A DNA stretch of 9,601 nucleotides, from NCBI GenBank assembly GCA_023411715.1, contig JAEYOM010000041.1:1-9601 (forward strand), in the 5' to 3' direction. Positions 6,796-9,601 of this stretch are shown here, piece by piece; position 1 is the stretch's first letter; each line of letters opens with the position of its first letter. A program made the translations under genes and the position numbers. This DNA comes from Bacillota bacterium (GTDB taxonomy: Bacteria; Bacillota; Clostridia; Acetivibrionales; DTU013). The notes beneath the pieces are model-generated. The model saw only the letters and a list, made by a program, of their open reading frames with translations. It was not told the DNA's origin and made no database searches.

Positions 6796-7095
6796 TTAAA
6801 GCTGCCGTCCCAAAGCGGCATATCCGATATATATTGGCGCTGTACCACCTGAACATAATATGCGCCAAATGTTTTCAACCCGTCCCAAAAACGTTGACAA
6901 TCGGTTAGGACGTTGCGTCGGCATGGAGTTCCACACCCGTATATATGTATCGTTGACGCATTCTTCAGCATCCTCGTTATTATGCAGGATGTTGAATGAT
7001 ATATAATGGCAATACCTTGAATATTTTTTTGACGTTTCATCTATAGCATTTTCGGAGTGCTCCCAATATAGGTCTACTATCTTGCTATCTTCCAT
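6796..7095 (-). CDS. Truncated sigma-70 family RNA polymerase sigma factor (region 2 only), probably non-functional
   Basis: 99 residues. Residues 1-72 match the region 2 pattern of a clostridial ECF-like sigma group: MEDSKIVDLYWEHSENAI, KKYSRYCHYISFNIL, NNEDAEECVNDTY, then NRLSTFLGR. Relatives continue with a conserved helix, a linker and a region 4 helix-turn-helix that reads the -35 element, to a total of roughly 170-190 residues. Here homology stops at LGR72 and 27 unrelated residues follow to a TAA that abuts the stop of the convergent membrane gene. Other frames do not restore region 4, so this is a deletion or rearrangement and not a simple frameshift. The start is well supported: ATG with GGAGGA five bases upstream. 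Without region 4 it should not recognise promoters alone; it is most likely a pseudogene, though an expressed region 2 fragment cannot be excluded. Confidence 0.75.
   Translation of the reverse strand: MEDSKIVDLYWEHSENAIDETSKKYSRYCHYISFNILHNNEDAEECVNDTYIRVWNSMPTQRPNRLSTFLGRVENIWRILCSGGTAPIYIGYAALGRQL
6805..6889. repeat. 10-bp direct repeats bounding a 75-bp unit at the sigma gene break
   Basis: CCGTCCCAAA occurs at 6805-6814 and 6880-6889, exactly 75 bp apart. Read on the minus strand both copies encode Leu-Gly-Arg in the sigma frame; the second is the last point of sigma homology. The stretch between them contains TTGGCGC (6834-6840) and GCGCCAA (6862-6868), a 7-bp inverted repeat with a 21-base loop. 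Followed by a short T run on the plus strand, this could also be a weak terminator for the membrane gene. The arrangement resembles a target duplication or a recombination scar. Confidence 0.5.
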
Positions 7096-7260
7096 TAGTC
7101 TCCTCCACTTTCCTCATAGAGTAAAAAGCCTTTCACTATAATACACCACAAAAATCGCATCGCGTTGCATGTAAAATAGGAACTTTTCAAGATGAGCAAA
7201 TAATTCATTTCGCAAAATAACCTCGCATTGGGGCTTTTCCTCCTTGATTAACCTAAAACA
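7096..7260 (-). other. Leader of the sigma fragment with two tiny coupled reading frames
   Basis: No established gene lies here. On the minus strand AAGGAGG (7239-7245) precedes, by ten bases, an ATG at 7226-7228 that opens a 7-residue frame (MRGYFAK). Its TGA overlaps the ATG of a 37-residue frame (7095-7208) with a hydrophobic middle (FLWCIIVKGFLL). That frame's TAA overlaps the ATG of the sigma gene (TAATG). This looks like translational coupling, but both frames could be chance. TATTAT at 7138-7143 is a possible -10 without a convincing -35. Confidence 0.25.
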
Positions 7261-7325
7261 AAACCGGGAGGATGTGTCAAGAACGGCGAAGCTGCTCGTT
7301 TATCCTTGACACTCCCACCCGGTTT
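7261..7325 (-). terminator. Rho-independent terminator of trpB
   Basis: Arms 7261-7281 and 7305-7325 pair at 18 of 21 positions (outer AAACCGGG/CCCGGTTT and inner GTGTCAAG/CTTGACAC) around a 23-base loop. On the minus strand the stem is followed by TTTTGTTTT, so it terminates transcripts coming from trpB, whose stop lies 62 bases upstream. The stem is unusually long for a terminator, so it may also derive from a dispersed palindromic repeat. The 62 bases between it and trpB hold nothing recognisable. Confidence 0.75.
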
Positions 7326-7387
7326 AACAATGTACTTCCAAAAATTCAGTCGTCCCTGTTTCCGCTAGCACTCCTCACTGTCGGCAA

Positions 7388-8752
7388 TCATTTTATTTCC
7401 GGCAGATTGGCAATGCTCTTTCTGACGTCCTCTTTCGAATAATCCACGTCGACCATATTTCCGCTGAAATATAGATCATACGAGGACATATCGAAATATC
7501 CGTGTCCGCTCAGGTTGAAGAGTATTACCTTGGACTCGCCTGCCTCTTTGCATTTCAATGCCTCGTCTATGGCAGCCCTGATGGCGTGGGAGGATTCCGG
7601 CGCTGGTACGATGCCCTCGGTCCTTGCAAACAGGACACCTGCGTCAAACACAGCCTTCTGCCCGTATGCCTGTGCTTCGATCAACCCATCGTGATACAGC
7701 TGGCTTATGATGGCAGAATCTCCGTGATATCTTAACCCGCCTGCATGGATACCCTCAGGCGTGAAATCATGGCCAAGCGTGTACATTTTAGCAATAGGCG
7801 CAACCTTGGCAGTATCGCCGTAATCATATGCGAATACGCCCTTTGTGAGCGTCGGACAGGCAGTGGGTTCCACCGCAACAGCCCTGACCTTTGCCCCGCC
7901 GAATTTATCCTTGATGAACGGGAATGAAATTCCAGAAAAGTTTGAACCGCCGCCGCAGCATGCAAAAATTACATCGGGATATTCATCTATCTTCTGCATC
8001 TGAAGCTTTGCTTCCTGGCCTATTATGGTCTGGTGCAGGCATACATGGTTCAGAACGCTTCCAAGTGCATAGTTGGTATCATCATGTGTTGCCGCGTCCT
8101 CAACTGCTTCGCTTATTGCTATTCCAAGACTTCCTGTCGATTCGGGATCCTTTTCGAGTATCATCCTGCCCGAATGTGTCAGCGTGCTTGGACTTGCGTT
8201 GACAGTTGCACCGAAGGTCTGCATAAATGAACGTCTGTACGGCTTCTGTTGATAGCTTACTTTTACCATGTAGACTGTGCATTCCATATCAAAATAGCTG
8301 CAGGCCATACTCAGCGCGCTTCCCCATTGTCCTGCTCCGGTTTCGGTCGCGAGACGTCTGATACCTGCCTTTTTGTTGTAATAAGCCTGGGCAAGCGCTG
8401 AATTCAGCTTATGACTTCCGGTGGCATTGACACCCTCATACTTGTAATAGATCCTCGCCGGAGTATCCAGCGTTTTTTCGAGGCTCCTTGCCCTGAATAA
8501 AGGAGTAGGCCTCCACTGCCTGTACATGTCTCTGACTTCATCGGGTATCTCGATATATCTGTCTGCAGACATTTCCTGGGCTATTAGCGCGTCGGGAAAA
8601 ATGGCCTTCATTTCCTCAGGCTTCATCACTTCACCGGTAAAGGGACTATAATATGGGGCGGGCTTGTTCGGCATGTCGGCAACGATATTGTACCATTGCC
8701 TCGGGATCTCAGATTCTTCCAAAAGAACTTTTACGACATCATTTCTACTCAT
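7388..8752 (-). CDS. trpB: TrpB2-type tryptophan synthase beta chain
   Basis: 454 residues from ATG 8752. It joins indole and L-serine to make L-tryptophan using pyridoxal phosphate, in the cytoplasm. The TrpB2 (TrpB-like) subclass is shown by its length (TrpB1 is about 400), the N-terminal extension (EIPRQWYNIVADMP), RPTPLFRA at about 81-88, and ETGAGQWGS at 137-145, where TrpB1 has QHG. Catalytic and cofactor residues are present: Lys115 in NATGSHKLN, Glu137, the phosphate-binding GGGSN at 267-271, and EGIVPAPESSHA near 379-390. A second ATG at 8761 has GAGGAG only two bases before it, so it is less likely; from ATG 8752 the distance is about 11. No trpA or other trp gene is adjacent, as is common for TrpB2, which may act alone as an indole scavenger. 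It forms a single-gene unit between a candidate promoter and a strong terminator. Confidence 0.95.
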   Translation of the reverse strand: MSRNDVVKVLLEESEIPRQWYNIVADMPNKPAPYYSPFTGEVMKPEEMKAIFPDALIAQEMSADRYIEIPDEVRDMYRQWRPTPLFRARSLEKTLDTPARIYYKYEGVNATGSHKLNSALAQAYYNKKAGIRRLATETGAGQWGSALSMACSYFDMECTVYMVKVSYQQKPYRRSFMQTFGATVNASPSTLTHSGRMILEKDPESTGSLGIAISEAVEDAATHDDTNYALGSVLNHVCLHQTIIGQEAKLQMQKIDEYPDVIFACCGGGSNFSGISFPFIKDKFGGAKVRAVAVEPTACPTLTKGVFAYDYGDTAKVAPIAKMYTLGHDFTPEGIHAGGLRYHGDSAIISQLYHDGLIEAQAYGQKAVFDAGVLFARTEGIVPAPESSHAIRAAIDEALKCKEAGESKVILFNLSGHGYFDMSSYDLYFSGNMVDVDYSKEDVRKSIANLPEIK

Positions 8753-8780
8753 GATTCTCATCTCTCCTCATCTTATCTAT

Positions 8781-8801
8781 TCTGATCTGATCCGTTCTGA
8801 T
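8781..8801. repeat. Three TCTGAT repeats in the trpB leader
   Basis: TCTGAT occurs at 8781-8786, 8786-8791 and 8796-8801; the outer two extend to TTCTGAT and are 15 bp apart. They lie between the candidate promoter and the ribosome binding site of trpB, where a repressor or RNA-binding protein could act. No hairpin or Trp-rich leader peptide is seen. Confidence 0.3.
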
Positions 8802-8811
8802 ATATGATTTT

Positions 8812-8840
8812 ATATTAATATACATTTCGATCATTTGCAA
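8812..8840 (-). promoter_or_regulatory. Candidate sigma-A promoter of trpB
   Basis: On the minus strand TTGCAA (8835-8840) and TAATAT (8812-8817) are separated by 17 bases; each matches four of six consensus positions. The region is AT-rich and gives a leader of about 50-60 bases. No T-box or tryptophan attenuator structure fits in this leader. Confidence 0.4.
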
Positions 8841-8889
8841 TTAAATAGTGTCAGCTATATCGAAAAGCCTTCCCATTCAATCGAAGAAG

Positions 8890-9601
8890 CTATCCCCCGG
8901 AACTAATATCTTGTACAACATCAAATAAAGCCTTATTAAGGTATAACTTCTCTTTACCCACCATTTGGGATGTAAGAAATCCAGCCTCCTCAAGGGAAGC
9001 CAAATACCCGGACGCAGTTTTCCTGGATATATCCAAACCCTTTTCAATATAATTTATTTTTGTGTAGAACTCATAAAACAGAAGTTCTACCAATTCCTTT
9101 GAATATATTTTGGGCAGCATGGTTTTTATTTTTTCTGAAGTCATATCCACTACCGAATTGATTCTTTTTATCAGCAGCAACGTTTCTTCAGAGGTTTGCT
9201 CGATTCCATCCAATATATATAAAACCCACTCTTCCCAGTTATTGTTTGTTCTGACTTCTTGCAGCAGCCTGTAATAGGCAGATTTATTGCGGATAATATA
9301 TTTACTCAGATATAAAATCGGACTATCCAGCAGTTCTTTCAAAACGAGATATAGAACATTTACGATTCTGCCAGTTCTCCCGTTCCCGTCATAAAAAGGG
9401 TGTATGGATTCAAACTGGTAGTGGATCACTGCCAGTTTTATGAGCGAGTCTACATTGTCATAATCTTCATTGATATACCGTTCAAGATTTGACATAAGAT
9501 ACAGTATCTCCTCTTCACCGGACGGAGGCGTATAAACAGTTTCTCCTGTTGTTTCATTCCTAAGTATGGTACCAGGCAGTTTTCTTATTCCGGCACGGTT
9601 T
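8890..9601 (-). CDS. Fic family protein with C-terminal winged helix, 5' end outside the window
   Basis: 236 residues are visible; the frame is open to the right edge without a start, and an internal Met at 9493-9495 is not the true start. The visible part begins with NRAGIRKLPGTILRN and a YTPPSGEEEILYLM segment that normally precedes the Fic core. The core motif HPFYDGNGRTGR (coded at 9367-9402) matches HxFx(D/E)GNGRxxR completely, including the catalytic His, so AMP transfer or a related nucleotidyl transfer to a target protein is likely. The last 70 residues form a winged helix-turn-helix (ISRKTASGYLASLEEAGFL), as in Fic proteins that may bind DNA. The autoinhibitory helix, if present, lies in the missing N-terminal part. 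No antitoxin gene is visible downstream. It ends 137 bases upstream of trpB with no terminator, so some read-through into trpB is possible. Confidence 0.93.
   Translation of the reverse strand, partial: NRAGIRKLPGTILRNETTGETVYTPPSGEEEILYLMSNLERYINEDYDNVDSLIKLAVIHYQFESIHPFYDGNGRTGRIVNVLYLVLKELLDSPILYLSKYIIRNKSAYYRLLQEVRTNNNWEEWVLYILDGIEQTSEETLLLIKRINSVVDMTSEKIKTMLPKIYSKELVELLFYEFYTKINYIEKGLDISRKTASGYLASLEEAGFLTSQMVGKEKLYLNKALFDVVQDISSGG

Noticed and set aside
6792..7040. Frameshifted continuation of the sigma factor
   Set aside because: Neither alternative frame contains the expected region 2 end, linker or region 4, so a single frameshift does not explain the truncation.
7306..7334. Sigma-A promoter from TTGACA inside the trpB terminator arm
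   Set aside because: No acceptable -10 lies 16-18 bases downstream and no gene follows on the plus strand.
8762..8889. T-box or Trp attenuator before trpB
   Set aside because: The 128-base gap has no terminator hairpin, T-box sequence or Trp-rich leader peptide.

Overview
The window looks like chromosomal DNA from a spore-forming clostridial Firmicute. The reasons are the sporulation-linked prkA-yhbH-spoVR cluster, strong AAGGAGG/GGAGG ribosome binding sites, a stand-alone TrpB2-type tryptophan synthase beta chain, and a sigma factor fragment of a kind common in Clostridia. The genus cannot be fixed from the sequence.

Layout. (1) Bases 48-4827, minus strand: a tight three-gene operon read prkA (AAA+ PrkA), yhbH (DUF444/VWA), spoVR (SpoVR family), with gaps of 12 and 19 bases. 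spoVR has a TTG start. yhbH carries a 13-copy, 15-bp in-frame minisatellite encoding a Pro/charged linker. (2) Bases 4828-5052: a divergent control region. For prkA it holds a sigma-E-like promoter, a hairpin at the predicted 5' end of the mRNA, and a GGACAAG heptamer (SpoIIID-like) overlapping the ribosome binding site. It also holds a symmetric operator-like dyad, plus a -10 box and ribosome binding site for the rightward gene. (3) Bases 5053-6795, plus strand: an unrecognised protein with about five membrane segments, a predicted exported beta-rich domain and a tail of 11 hexapeptide repeats. (4) Bases 6796-7260, minus strand: a sigma-70 family gene cut off after region 2, ending back-to-back with the membrane gene at a 10-bp direct repeat, with a leader holding two tiny coupled reading frames. 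(5) Bases 7261-8752, minus strand: trpB2 with its own terminator and a candidate promoter. (6) Bases 8890-9601, minus strand: a Fic family protein with an intact catalytic motif and a C-terminal winged helix, running off the right edge.

How it fits together. PrkA, YhbH and SpoVR are conserved partners that recur together in bacteria. In sporulating Firmicutes they belong to the mother-cell programme, and the candidate sigma-E promoter agrees with that. The divergent membrane gene shares the control region and may be co-regulated, but nothing in its sequence proves a shared function. The trpB2, sigma fragment and Fic genes look independent of the operon. No tRNA, rRNA, CRISPR array, transposase or origin was seen. 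The best candidates for novelty are the repeat-bearing divergent membrane protein, the dyad and SpoIIID-like elements between it and prkA, and the 75-bp unit bounded by direct repeats at the sigma break.
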